Assembly (NCBI GenBank): GCA_047967505.1
Contig: CM106540.1
Source: Dipteris shenzhenensis
Taxonomy: Eukaryota > Polypodiophyta > Polypodiopsida > Gleicheniales
Direction: 5' to 3' (one strand)
DNA: 64,000 nucleotides
Part shown: positions 10,389 through 22,500 of the stretch, piece by piece
Layout of the letters: each line of letters starts with the position of its first letter
How positions within the stretch are numbered: the stretch's first letter is position 1
Notes under the pieces: generated by a model
The model's database searches: none
What the model was told of the DNA's origin: nothing
Seen by the model: only the letters and a program-made list of their open reading frames with translations
Translations under genes and position numbers: made by a program

Positions 10389-11377
10389 CTATTAACTAGA
10401 AAAGAATTCAATGCATGAGACTACATGCTAGGCATGGCGACGCTCGAGGGCCATGGAGGAAAAGGAAACATGAGGGAAGAAGCGTTAACATAGGTGGGGA
10501 AAAAAACAGATTAAGAGGGGTGGGAATGAAGAGGGGGACTATGGCACAAGGGGAAAAGAAGAGGGGGAAGAGGAGCATGTACATGATGGGAGGTGGAATG
10601 TAGAGATGGAGACATCCACATGCTTTATTGAAAAGATGGGGAGGGAAATCAAAGTACTAGCTAGGTGGCTTTACAAGAATGAGCGTGTTCCATCAAGGAA
10701 GAGCCCCCTCTTTTTATAGCCAAGAGAGGGGGTCTCTCCCAATAAATGCATCCTCCCATATGCATGGTGTGTGTGGAAGAGTGTCCCATGTGGGCTAGGC
10801 GGTTACGCACTCTCAATTGTGTGCCACAACCCTTTGCCTCATTTTTCCACATACATCAACCCCCATATCCCAAGTCTAAGATACTCCCTTGGTCTCTTTC
10901 CAATTTTATAATATGTTCAAACATTTAGGAGGACAAGTGGAGGGTTGGCACAAGGAATCTTGCCACCTCATCCTACTTTCCCATTACTTAACTTGCATTC
11001 TTGGACTTTCTACACACCCCCCCACATGGGCCTATCCTACATGGAGGGAATAATCCAATATAATATCCATCTCCACCTATTTTATATTACTTCTCCCATG
11101 GTCCTTGGGCCATATCTCACTAAATGCAAGCGTGGGACCGCCTAGGTGGAGGAGTAGTGCATGGAGGACCCATGCCACCTTATCATTTTATATTATTACT
11201 ACCATGGATTATGTACAACACACCTTATGGGTCCTCTTACATGGAAGGGTGGCACATGGTCATGCCCTTCCACCTCAACCCTGAGCCTTATGCACACCAT
11301 ATTTTATTATACTATTGCCACACATACAAGCACACACACATATTTATGCCTTTTACTTTGGTCAAATTTATGCATAA
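10389..11377 (-). repeat. 5' LTR of the 9.0 kb Gypsy element
   Basis: Direct copy of 2357-3359 lying beyond the primer site, hence the 5' LTR of the minus-strand element. It should hold the element's promoter; I did not find a convincing TATA box at a defined place. Confidence 0.88.
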
Positions 11378-11479
11378 CACCACACACACCAAGTGCCTTT
11401 AAAATTGTATCGCTTGTCCTTTAAGCCACTTGCAATGAAGCAAAAATCAATGCTACACAAAAAAATCTTGCACACCACA

Positions 11480-11990
11480 TTTGCGCTTTGTGCTATTCAA
11501 AGAGCTATATATAGCAGACAGTTTCAGTATACATGGATGTGGCACATGTATGCTATATATAGTACATTAACTCTGCCATACACTCCACAAAATATTCTGT
11601 GTAGCACATAGTTTGAGTGCACACAGAGATGTGGATTTATGTATGCTATATAGCTCACTGTTTATGCTATTTAAACCACGGAATCAACTATATAGCAAAA
11701 AATTTCAAATATACATAGACATGGCACACCATGTATGTTGCATTTGAGCTATTCAATGGGCTATTTGTGCTCTTCAATCCATTGAATATGCTATGTAGCA
11801 CATAGTTTGAGTGCACACATAGATATTAAACTATGGTTACTATATAGCTCATTGTTTGTGCTGTTCCAACCACATAATCAACTACATAATAGAAAATTTC
11901 AAGTATACATAAACATGGGATACCACATAGGCTACATAGCACATTGTTTGTGCTATTCAACCCATTAAATATGCTACACAATAGGATATG
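11480..11990. repeat. Tandem repeats, ~194 bp unit
   Basis: GTAGCACATAGTTTGAGTGC begins copies at 11601 and 11795 (period 194), each followed by related text including AATCAACTAYATARYARAAA. A partial, more diverged copy precedes them at about 11500. Half-units of roughly 95 bases also resemble each other. Confidence 0.8.
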
Positions 11991-13710
11991 AAATCAAAAG
12001 CAAAGTGACTCAAATTAAACTCCAATGTGTAATAGGTGTGCAGACAATGGGAAACAACACAGACTGTAGGGATATGGTAACAAATGTTCCACCCCCTTTT
12101 AGTAATTTCCATGCTGCACTTTTCTTGACTTTTAAACAAAACAAAATAAATTCAAGGCATGCAATCTTTGCTTATTATATAAACAGAGATTACAAGAACC
12201 AACACCAAGCCTTTCGCAAAAGCACACATATCCTTTTAATAATTCCCAAAAGCAAGGCCATTTTGAAACTCTATGTTAGAAGCCAATTTTTCATGTGCTT
12301 CCTCGACAAAATTGTACTATGATATAAACTATAATTAAGAAACACTATTAACGATTCAAAGATTCAATTCTTCAAATCGTTCTCTTTGTAAAATGGCATC
12401 ATTTTCAGCTTGAGAGTATGGACCCCTTCGACTACGCTTAACTCTTATTGTAGAGAGCGATAAATATAGCTCTCCTCGGTTGGCAATCAAGGTGCTTATT
12501 TTCTCAACCAACTCTTCCCTCTATTGGCACTTAAAGCATAAAGACTTACTCTTTCTCATCTTGTGTCGATGGTTCACCACTACACTTGCACCCCTTATAA
12601 ATCTTTGTTGGTCACCTATCCCTTCCAGGGAGCTCGTGATAGATTCCTCCACTTCAGAGATGAGCGTAACTAGATCCATGCTAATATGAAACGGAGAGGA
12701 GCAATGGATAGAGGGAGCATCTATAAGCAGTGGAGAATGTTGAGAAAAATTATCAGGTGAGACCAAAGTGTAGCAAAGACGATAAGAAGACAAAGGGAAA
12801 GTGCATGATAAAGAAATACATCTCGCACAACGACAAAGAGATGATGAGATGATGATGAGCAATAGATGTGAAACACTTCTCTCAAAGACTTGAAAGAGGT
12901 AAGAGTAAAAGTGAATAGTTGTTTTGTATTCTTAGGTCATCATGGTGCACAAAATCTAGATCCAGTATTTGAACCAATCAAATGAATAGGAGCAAATTTA
13001 CTCTTGGCGCACTGACGGTTACAAGTATCAGAAACATCATCATGAGTGTCAATTCCACATTACACAAAGACCACACCATAAGTCAATGCTAAGCAAAACC
13101 GTTTTTAAATATTAAACAACACAGTTGAACAATATTATCCAATTGATTGAAATGAGTCAAATTCCATATTAGTCTATTAGAAACAGTGGAATAAGAGCAT
13201 CCCATTGATTGCAACAGCTACAATTCTAAAAATTCAATTTCAAATACTAGCCTCTTGTGTGCTTCAGCTGCAATGAAATCAAGATGCTATCTGTTATGCC
13301 CCAAAGATTTGATACAATACATTTGAGACTTGATTACTGTACAAGAAATGACCATATTTTTCATATCTAAAAGGTCTAACTGGTCATCAAGACCTGAATA
13401 GGCACAAACCAACTTTCTTTCATCAATCTGAAGGTTTGTGAAGGCTTTGCTCAACAACTCCACGTGATTACTAGTGAATAGTAATCTGTCTTTTGCAGGA
13501 ATTCCTGCCTATGGTCAAATAAGCATCTATCCTGGGAAATCAGCTCGAAATATAAACAGACATCGCTTTGCGGTGAACCTGAGCTGAACTGATTCAAGTC
13601 TGCAAATTGCAACACTAATAGACATACAATACTGTACACCGGGGCATGTAAATGAGAGCAGGTATATATCCATACTGAGAGCAATGACAGTGCCAAATTG
13701 TTTAAGACAC
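11991..13710. other. Region downstream of the oxygenase gene
   Basis: No recognisable gene. A minus-strand ORF from the ATG at 12679 gives a ~52-residue peptide (MDLVTLISEVEESITSS...) without known features. The last ~300-500 bases before 13711 should contain the 3' UTR of the oxygenase gene; I could not fix the poly(A) site. Confidence 0.5.
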
Positions 13711-13834
13711 TCATGATGCTGCCTGCCATTTCTGATTGGAAAGGCGACGCCTACGCTCTTTTTTCCACGTATGGCATTCGCCACACCAGCTAGAAAAGTC
13801 ACTCTGATATTTCTTCAGCTCTCGAAATTCAGAA
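13711..13834 (-). CDS. Oxygenase exon 8 with stop
   Basis: 124 bases, [20 protein letters not shown] followed by a Lys/Arg-rich tail and TGA at 13711-13713; acceptor CTTGTAG. The SSWCGEC ending is shared by plant relatives. Confidence 0.92.
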
Positions 13835-14849
13835 CTACAAGAAAAACCATGCAATGAGATTGCTATTACAGAGCAACCAATTTAGAGAACTGAAAATGCC
13901 TAAGAAATTCCACAAAACCAACCATGAGGACAGTCATTTGGCTCTCTAATTTCCATTTTAATACAACTTTGGACATAGAGATCTATACATATGTATACCT
14001 TCTGCACCAAAGGATCAAATTGGTTCTTTGACCAGAGGTTATAGCTTTTGCTCCATGTCGATGACGGCCTGCATGTAAAATTGCTCGCCCAGGCACATGG
14101 GAATACTCGAGCACTTCCTGCATGTAGAAATGCTTAAAAGAATAAGAATTCACTAGAACCTATGAAAAGTCACTATTATTAGGTGAGAACAGAAGGAAAC
14201 ACTCAAGAAAAAGTGTGGGGAACTGTTTCAAAGCTCTCACCCACCTCTGGATGCACATCTCCATTCACATGCTTGTCACATCGGACACCACGAAAGAATA
14301 ATCCTCCTCCATTAAACTCTTTCCCCAAGCATACGTTTAATGTAACTTCCGAGTCATCAACATGAAAACCTGCCAAAAAAAGAGTGGACATTGAGGTTCT
14401 CATAAATTGGCAATAAGTGCATAAGCTAGCAAAATGCCAAAGAAACAATGTTGGCTTTCCCATAGATTAAGAAAATAATTAAACATGACCAAGACCAGCT
14501 GCCAACCAGATACATTATTAGAAAATCTTGTTCACACCTATTTTCGAGAGACGGATTTATGACTTTTCATGCTCACCTGATAAGCTCCAACAAAAATCCA
14601 TTGATGAATTGGTGCCTGTATAACTTTTCCCAATGCCTCAGCAAGGAGTTATTTCATTTCAAAAAAGCAAGCCTTACCTTGTAAAATACTTATTTCCAAA
14701 AAAATCAAAGCATCATTAAAAATTGACTCTATTTTGATGCATCATTCAACACATATACCTGTTGATACTTGGATATAAAATAGAATATTTAATGCGTCTC
14801 TATGCCTATCCAGAAAGTAAACACATTTGAGCACAAGATACCTGGGGGG

Positions 14850-14880
<31 letters not shown>

Positions 14881-16447
14881 CCGTCTACCCTAGAGACAAC
14901 TTATGTTCAATGAGCTAGATTAAGTTCAAACTTCCAAACTCAAAACCATTGGAAAACAAAGTAAGGGAAGAAAAAAGAGAAAAGGAGAGAGAGCTTCTTT
15001 TGAAAAATAAACAAGATAAGCATGACATCACAAGAGAATACTTGACAAGCAAAACCAAGCTTCTAAACTCAGTACAAGCTGATCATTATACAAGCATCAG
15101 CAATGAACATGCTACAAAATAGACTTTGTTTCAGACTCGTCAGAGAGTAGAAACCAACCTAATTCCAGATCTCTGTCCATACTATATTCAACAACAAATC
15201 CATGATGGGTATCAAGCGATGCACCACCAACTTCCATGAACAATACTACACACCAAAAAAACATTACTGTCAGGCCTGGACTGCAAAAGCAGTTAGAGAC
15301 TCCATGACAATCTACAAAAACAAATCCACGATAATCACGCTTGAACAGATATGGTAGATGTTTGTCATTGGAACATACATGAAGCCATGGGGCTGATAAA
15401 TTTTGACATTAACTGATCCAGCATATTTTCCATGCCAATATCATCTAGTACAGCTCCGTATTTGTTCATTGTGTTGGGACGCATGATTTTTATTCTAGCT
15501 TCTGCAGCCCATCTTTCAAAGTGCTCCACCTAAGCAAATATAAAATGATGTAGGAACAGCTCAGACGTGGCACATGGATTTGAATCAAGAAAAAGAATGC
15601 AAGCTCATGTTTCTTTTCACTGCAGCAGTAAGAGTAGCTCATGATCCTCTTCTCATTCCATCTATGCATACCTCATCTAACATTTTGGAGCATAATGTGG
15701 GTTGAAGCATGTTGAAGGTAAAAATTCCCGGCGAGCGTTCCATCATGATTCCTCGAATAGCTTCTGATGTCCCCTCATTTATTGCATCTAGAAAAGTCTG
15801 GACAAAAAACTTTTCTGGATCCAAGCAATAAAGCTCTTCATGCAGAGGCTGTAAAGGACGAAGAAATTAAGCATTACCATAGAGTAGGATAATAGAAAAT
15901 AACATACCACCTCTATTTAATGCTGCACATCTCAGTTTTACCTTCAAAGCTTATTTATGGCAAGCTAGAGCTACCGTAACCGCTCTCGTGGTATATGCTA
16001 AAACAAGAGACTCTGCAACCTTCATCATCTCTCCAAATCCAATGCCACCTCTTATATCCAGAAAAGCACATTCTAATGGCATTTATAACGGTACTTTAAC
16101 CATCTATGAATAATCCCAAAACCATTCCAGAAATTTATGTGGGGCTCAAGCCTTAAGTCACATTCCAAGCTCTCATATCATCATTGCAAATCCATAACCA
16201 TGAGTATTCACAAGTGGAGTAACCAGTAACTAGCATACAACTTTTCCGGGGCCCATTACAAGCACAATAAAGCCGACGTGCTTCAAATTGACTATGCTGT
16301 TAGATTACCTTGTAGCTATGGCGGATTCTTTCTCTATACTCACGATGCTTCTGTAGCTGAAAAGAAAACAAGGGAAGTTTTCAATTCCAATGCTCAAATA
16401 CACAGCCACACGTGCAAACTTACCTCATGCATAAGAAATATATAATG

Positions 16448-16500
<53 letters not shown>

Positions 16501-19500
16501 GAGGAGGTAGATGAAGATGCTTTTCATCATGACCTGCTGAATGCTCTACACAGGAAATGGCAAACAGCTAAAAATAGAGATAAGTTCGAGTACTACTGCA
16601 CATTTATCAACCCCCAATATTGGCCCATTTATACGGCAGAGGAGTCAGCCACGCAAAAGTACATTTGCACACCTATGGCAATGCATAAGCGGAGGGCTTT
16701 AGCTTCACTTCGCACCCTATCACACCAGCTGCAAATTGAAATAGGAGGATGGATAGACATGCCAAGAGAGAGCAAAATATGCCAATTATGTGAACAGGGT
16801 ATGCCAGAAACAGAAGAACACATGGTAATAATATGCCCTTACTATGCACACATTAGGAAAAAGTTCAGCTCTCTTCTTGAGGGACATAACAGACTGGCTG
16901 ATTTGCTACATAAGGCATCACCCTCAGCTTTAGGAACATTTGTATCTAAGCTTTTCAAGCACAGAAACTCACCTAGACATAAAGGTAGTTTCTCTTATTA
17001 CCCTCCCCTTTGAGGGAGGAGTCTTTATGTATGTAAGGTTTTGTATTGTTTCAGGTCCCATAGGCCGATTTTTGGTCTTCAGTGGACGATAATATATTCT
17101 TCTTCTTCTTCTTCTCTCTCTGCACACAGGTGGTGGTGAGATATTGATGAAGGAAAAAAAGGAGGGGGATTGGAGGTTGTGGGGAAGGAAGAAGTGGAGG
17201 GGGAAGGGGACTAGAGGAGTTGGTAGAGGGACTATAGAGGAAAGGAAGAATTAGAAGAGGTGGTGGCAAAGGGGTTGAAAGAGGTAAAGATGGAAGCGGA
17301 GTACAAGAGTTGCTGTTCTACTCCTGGTCACACCTGTGCCCAAGTGCTTAAAGGGTATTTAGTGGTTGCATTTAGGATCAACGAGAGCGCTTTCTGAGAA
17401 TAAAATGCCGAGTGTTGGATGCGAGAAAGCTTGCAGGGGCCACAAACTCACTCATTGTTCTATTGGAAGAACAACTATCAGAAATCTCATAAAGAATATT
17501 ATTATATACAATATTTAATACTTAAAAGGCCCATCAGGCCCTTTATATAAGAGTTGGGAGGTTCCCCTCCATCTAGGCCCGACTAGGCTGACAGACTGGT
17601 CAATTGTGGTCTGTCCCACACCCAACTTGGATCTATCGTACGGCCAACTAGACCTAACCAAGCTAAAGTTTATCTACCCCAGACGACCCCCTGCATGCTA
17701 CCTACATAAAGGCTTGCCCAGCCATTCCATCCAGGCCCACACCCAACTTGGATCTATCGTCCCACACCCAACTTGGATCTATCGTACGGCCAACTAGACT
17801 GTCCAACACCCAACTTGGATCTATCATACGGCCAACTAGACCTAACCAAGCTAAAGTTTATCTACCCCAGACGACCCCCTGCATGCTACCTACATAAAGG
17901 CTTGCCCAGCCATTCCATCCACGCCCCGTCTCGGCTCTTGAACTACCAAGTTATGGGCTCATTTTATCCCAAGTGGACTATCATGTCCAGATCTAGACTG
18001 CACACAAACCCAACAAGAAGAATCTTTGCTGCCCATCTGGAAGCCAATTGTGTTGCCCAAGTTATGGGCTCATTTTATCCCAAGTGGACTATCATGGCCA
18101 GATCTAGACTGCACACAAACCCAACAAGAAGAATCTTTGCTGCCCATGTGGAAGCCAATTGTGCTGCCAACCTGGCAATCCGTACCACCCAGCCTTAATA
18201 AGGCATGAACTTCTTCTACCCATGTGACAGCATTTTTTATGTACCTAAACACTGGAGTTAATCCAGCAGGGCTAGGGGGGCCCGGGTGGGAAGGAAGCAG
18301 GCTAAAGTGGGGCTAGACGATTTCAGCACTAGCAAAGTGGCCAGTCGGTTATGTTTAGCCAGGACACTTTCCATAAAGCTTCTATGTAAGAGTGGCCAAT
18401 GCTGTTGTGATGGTATTCAATGTGTACATACCACTTGGATGCCTTGGTTTGGATCGACTCCTGCCTTCTACATGGCATATCATGAGATGATGTGCCAATT
18501 TTTCCTTGGGATTAACTATTGTGGAAGTCTCATCTCTAGCCCGCGTGCTCAGGGGTGGCTGGAAGGTGAGTCGCTTGCTGATTATCCTTTTGTTTTTTCT
18601 GCACTGTGTCTAGGGTTAGACCCTAGAGGGGATTCTACAGTTGGTATCACAGCAGCCCTCAACACAAAGCATTTGTTGCAAGGTTTGCAAACGAATGGTG
18701 CCAGGTATGTGTTCCATTGCTGCAAGGTGCTTTTCCAAGTTGCTGTGGTGTCATGAGGTAGAATTTAATGTGATTCATCGAGTAGGATGTAGGGAACTTA
18801 TTCGCAGCAGTTTTTGTAAGGAAATCCCAAAGGGATACATAGAACCTAGAAGGGGGGGCTGCACTAGTTATTTGCAAATGATTAGGAGTGAATTTGAAGT
18901 GCTGATTTGGTGAAAGAACATAAGATATGTGAAGGAGTCTAAGAGTGAGTTCTTTAGTAAAGAATAGGACATAAAATTTCCCGATGTAACATGCAGGGAC
19001 TTGCCGTGCAGGAATAAATGAAATGCAAAAGGAGAATTCAAGCATGAGAGACCAGAGATCTTCCTGAAAAGAAAGCCACTTTTAGCAGCTCTAAACTTTC
19101 CATTTCAGCTTTTGACTTTTAAAGACACTCTTAGAATACTCAAAACTGAAATGTACATGTTTGCAATGTGCATAAAGCATAGAAATGTAGAATACTATAG
19201 ATGCGAGAGCATATAATATGCAAAGTCCAAAAAAAGGAGGTCGTGACTCAGGCTTGAAGGCCTCAATACAAAATAGTACTTCACACTCTCGAGTCTATAG
19301 AAAAAGAGAGAGTCGGCCCTGATGGTCTGAAGGTGGCATAGCAATGGAGGCCTCACCCTCACCGCTGCTGAGCCTCATCATCCTGATGCTGGTCCTGAGC
19401 CTCATCATCCTCATGCTCAGGAGCATCCTCTGCTGCATCACTGTCGGAGTCCTCATCTAGTTTAAATCCAAGATATGGTTCGGAGGTGCAGCCTGCTCTG

Positions 19501-22500
19501 AACTTGTTAAGCAAACATAAATTTGCATTAACAAATACAAGATCATTTGCCTTCTGAACCCCAACCCCGTCCCTCTTTTTGGATGCTCCACAACCGCTGA
19601 ACGGGCGACCCTGGCTGAGTATACGAATGGCCAAAGCATTACAACAATGGAGCATTTGCCCCATAGTCCTCCCACCAACGAACGGAATAAATATTGAACA
19701 TGTCATTCCATGCATCCTCCAAACCAAACTCCTCCCGCAGTTTTCGATTCATTTGCACTTGAGACAAGTCGCCTCAATACCTTCTCCCATCCTTGTACCA
19801 CCTCTTTATGTGTTTCTTGCCCCCTCCCTTGAAATTTAAGATCCAAAACAAAGGCTGCAGCCTCCAAAGGTGAATGATATTATGTGCAGAGGTTGCCAAT
19901 GTCCTCAACCCGTCCTTCATCCAAGCATACAAAGCATCTATACTTTGAATGGTCTCAATCATCCTATCCATCCCTTCATACACCTTCCCAATACAAGGAA
20001 CATCTCCATCATCAAGCCTCAACATTAGGCTTTGTAACCTGAAGCAAAAGGCCAACATCATCCCAAAAAAGGTCCTCCAAGACGATGGAATTAAGTCCCT
20101 GAGCCCTTGCAGAGTTCCATTCATGCCATGCATCCCACTCAGTGGAAACAACAAGCTACCTCAATTGAGCTTTCAGCTTTAAAAGCCACTTCAACATGAT
20201 AAAATTATAAGCAAAGCGTGTGTCAAAATACTTCAAGAGATTCTATTTTGGGGATATGTTGTGAAAAATAGCCAAAATTTAGTGATGGCAAGTGATGAAA
20301 GAGACAACATGATTACCGACATCATTGGTACGATCCACCCAATGCAACTTGCCACATCCTTCAAGAGATTATTCAGCCCATGTGCCATGCAAGGAGTGAA
20401 AGTAAGGTGAGGGAACTTCTCTTCAAGAGTCCGCCCTGCTGCTGTGTTGGAGTTCTCACCATCACAAACAAACTGAATAACCTGATCTACCCCCACATGC
20501 TCAATGGACTCCATACAAATGCTCAAAGAACTCCTAGCCAACGTCGTGGCCAACTTTCCCTCCTTTTAATTATCAATAGCTTTAATGAAAAAGCTGGGCC
20601 TACCCTGAATAGAGCAGCTCCGAGTGTCAATCCATCCATCTCCCATCAATGTGACACCACATTTCAGCGGTATGTCTTTGATAGGAGCCAAAGCCTACTC
20701 TATAGCAATCTTCTCTATTGCCAAAATTGTCGTGCACAGGGCCTCAAATGAGGGAGGAGTGTAACTAGGTCCAAAGGCTACAATCTCCTGTTGGAAAGGT
20801 CACCTCCCCATCTGTAAGCCCCCATATGAGGAGAGCATGGGGGAGGGAGACCTAGGGTAGTGCTCAACAGGAAAAGAGAGAAAGGGGCTACCACATAGAC
20901 AGCATCATGGCTGGTATGTGGGCAGCACATCTAGGACTGTTAAGGGCAGGACACAGGGCCAGTACGGAGCAGAAGCAAGACAGTCTGGGACAGATTGCGC
21001 AGGATCTAGGACATGGAGGCGCACTGTTTGCAGAGGCGCAGACATGGCAGGGATTGCAGGCTCAGATCTGCAGCAAGTAATGTGACTGGCAGTGGGGAGG
21101 TGGCAGGCCTTTTATAGGCTGCATATTTGCCTTGAATGGAGGGCCAAAAACCCTGGAAGTTTGGGCCATAAAAGGCCTGAATTGTGAGCCCTTTAAGGGC
21201 AGTTTTTCCCAAGCAGACTGGGTCGGTTTTTTTTGTACAGACTCAGTCGGTTTTTGTACAGACTGAGTCGGTTGGCTGGCCAGGCCCTTGAGGGCTATAT
21301 AAGGAGGCCATTCAGGCCTCATTTCAGCATCATCTGGAGCAGCAATTCCATCAGCAGAAAGAGCAGCAGCAGGGCTATCTTTGGGCCTACAGTCAGGAGG
21401 AGAAATAAGTGCCTTGTGCTGCAGACTTAGCTTGCAGGAAGCTGCCCACCTAGACTGGTTTCCAGACAGCAAGGTGGAGAAGATCATTCTAGACGGAAAG
21501 TCTACTCACGCTCGAGGTGGAGCACGCGGACTCTAGTCTAGAGATAGCCAGCAGATAGGAGAAGGACTTTTGTGGTAAGATCAGAGGACCACACCATTGG
21601 TGGGACTCTGGATCTGTCTCTTTTGTATTGTGTCCATAGTTGTGGACGGAAATATATTATTTGGTGGTTTCTCTATCTGATTGGTTCATTGTCTATTAAT
21701 GAATCTGCACACCTATTGAATGCACATAAGTAAAGAAGTCTGTGATTCCACACCCACACCGCACACTGTGTGAGCTCCTGGGCATTACTATAAGTCTTCC
21801 GCTACGTGTACCCTCTGTTGGGTCTTTTCTAACATGGTATCAGAGCCCAAGTAGGAGGCTCACAGGTGTGGGAGCCTGAAGGCAGGGACCTTGCTGAAGG
21901 ACGACCCTGATTTAGAAGCTCTAGGGAATCGACTTCCACGACTGAAGGATTGTGCCCTTGCGAGAAGGAGGGTGACTCAGGTTCAACCAGGTGCGTTCAG
22001 AGTTCTGGTTTACTGCATTTGAGTTTGGTTGACTTTGCTGGGCGCTATATACAGCAAAGATGTCGACAGCCTCTTCAGCCCCTGCTATCCCTTCCTCCTC
22101 CTCCAGTTTTCTCTCTTTCACTATCCCTAACTTTGGAGAGTCTGGGAACCTGGACGGGACTAACTACCCGATCTGGAAAGTGAAGATCCGGAGTCATTTA
22201 GTGGCTCGGAAGTTGTGGAAGCTGACCACGGGAGAGGAGTCGAAGCCCGCAGACATGGTGGACAGTAAAGGGAAGGTACTCATGGCAGTAGACAGAGAGG
22301 AGCTTGAAGCTTGGGAAGAAAGAGATGCCCATGCCCTGGCAATAATCATAGGGACTACGGCGGACTCTGTTCTTCCGCATATCCAGCTGGCCGAGACGTC
22401 AGTAGAGGCGTGGGCCACCCTGAAGGATCTGTACGAGACAGATAATACCTCCCGGATCGTGCTTCTTCAGCATCAACTCTACAATCTTGATATGGAAGAA

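Larger units (their letters stand above)
2357..11377 (-). mobile_element. Ty3/Gypsy LTR retrotransposon (Athila/Tat-like), 9.0 kb
   Basis: Two ~1 kb direct repeats (2357-3359 and 10389-11377) bracket a decayed minus-strand pol. Minus-strand order is 5' LTR, PBS, long leader with SINE-like head, ORF1/RNase H block, gag, protease, RT, RNase H, integrase, polypurine tract, 3' LTR. The integrase style (VTKWAEAITLP, QTERTNGLL) and the absence of a chromodomain suggest the Athila/Tat group rather than chromoviruses; that is my reading, not a tree. Flanks offer a possible imperfect TSD (TGGTG/TGGTC on the minus strand). Many stops and frameshifts make it non-functional. Confidence 0.85.
17413..18630 (+). 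mobile_element. Possible LTR followed by primer-like site
   Basis: TTGGTATCACAGC at about 18632 resembles the initiator-Met primer site, preceded by GGATTCTACA. A TGTTGG start at 17413 and a TTTATATAAGAG box at about 17541 are compatible with an LTR. No partner LTR and no gag follow, so this is a weak call. Internal duplications are listed separately. Confidence 0.35.

Noticed and set aside
12521-12862. 113-codon minus ORF as a gene
   Set aside because: The natural ATG is internal (12679), giving only ~52 residues; no similarity or intron signals.
17051-17269. Pro/Leu-rich minus ORF
   Set aside because: Low-complexity purine DNA next to the LINE tail; composition explains it.
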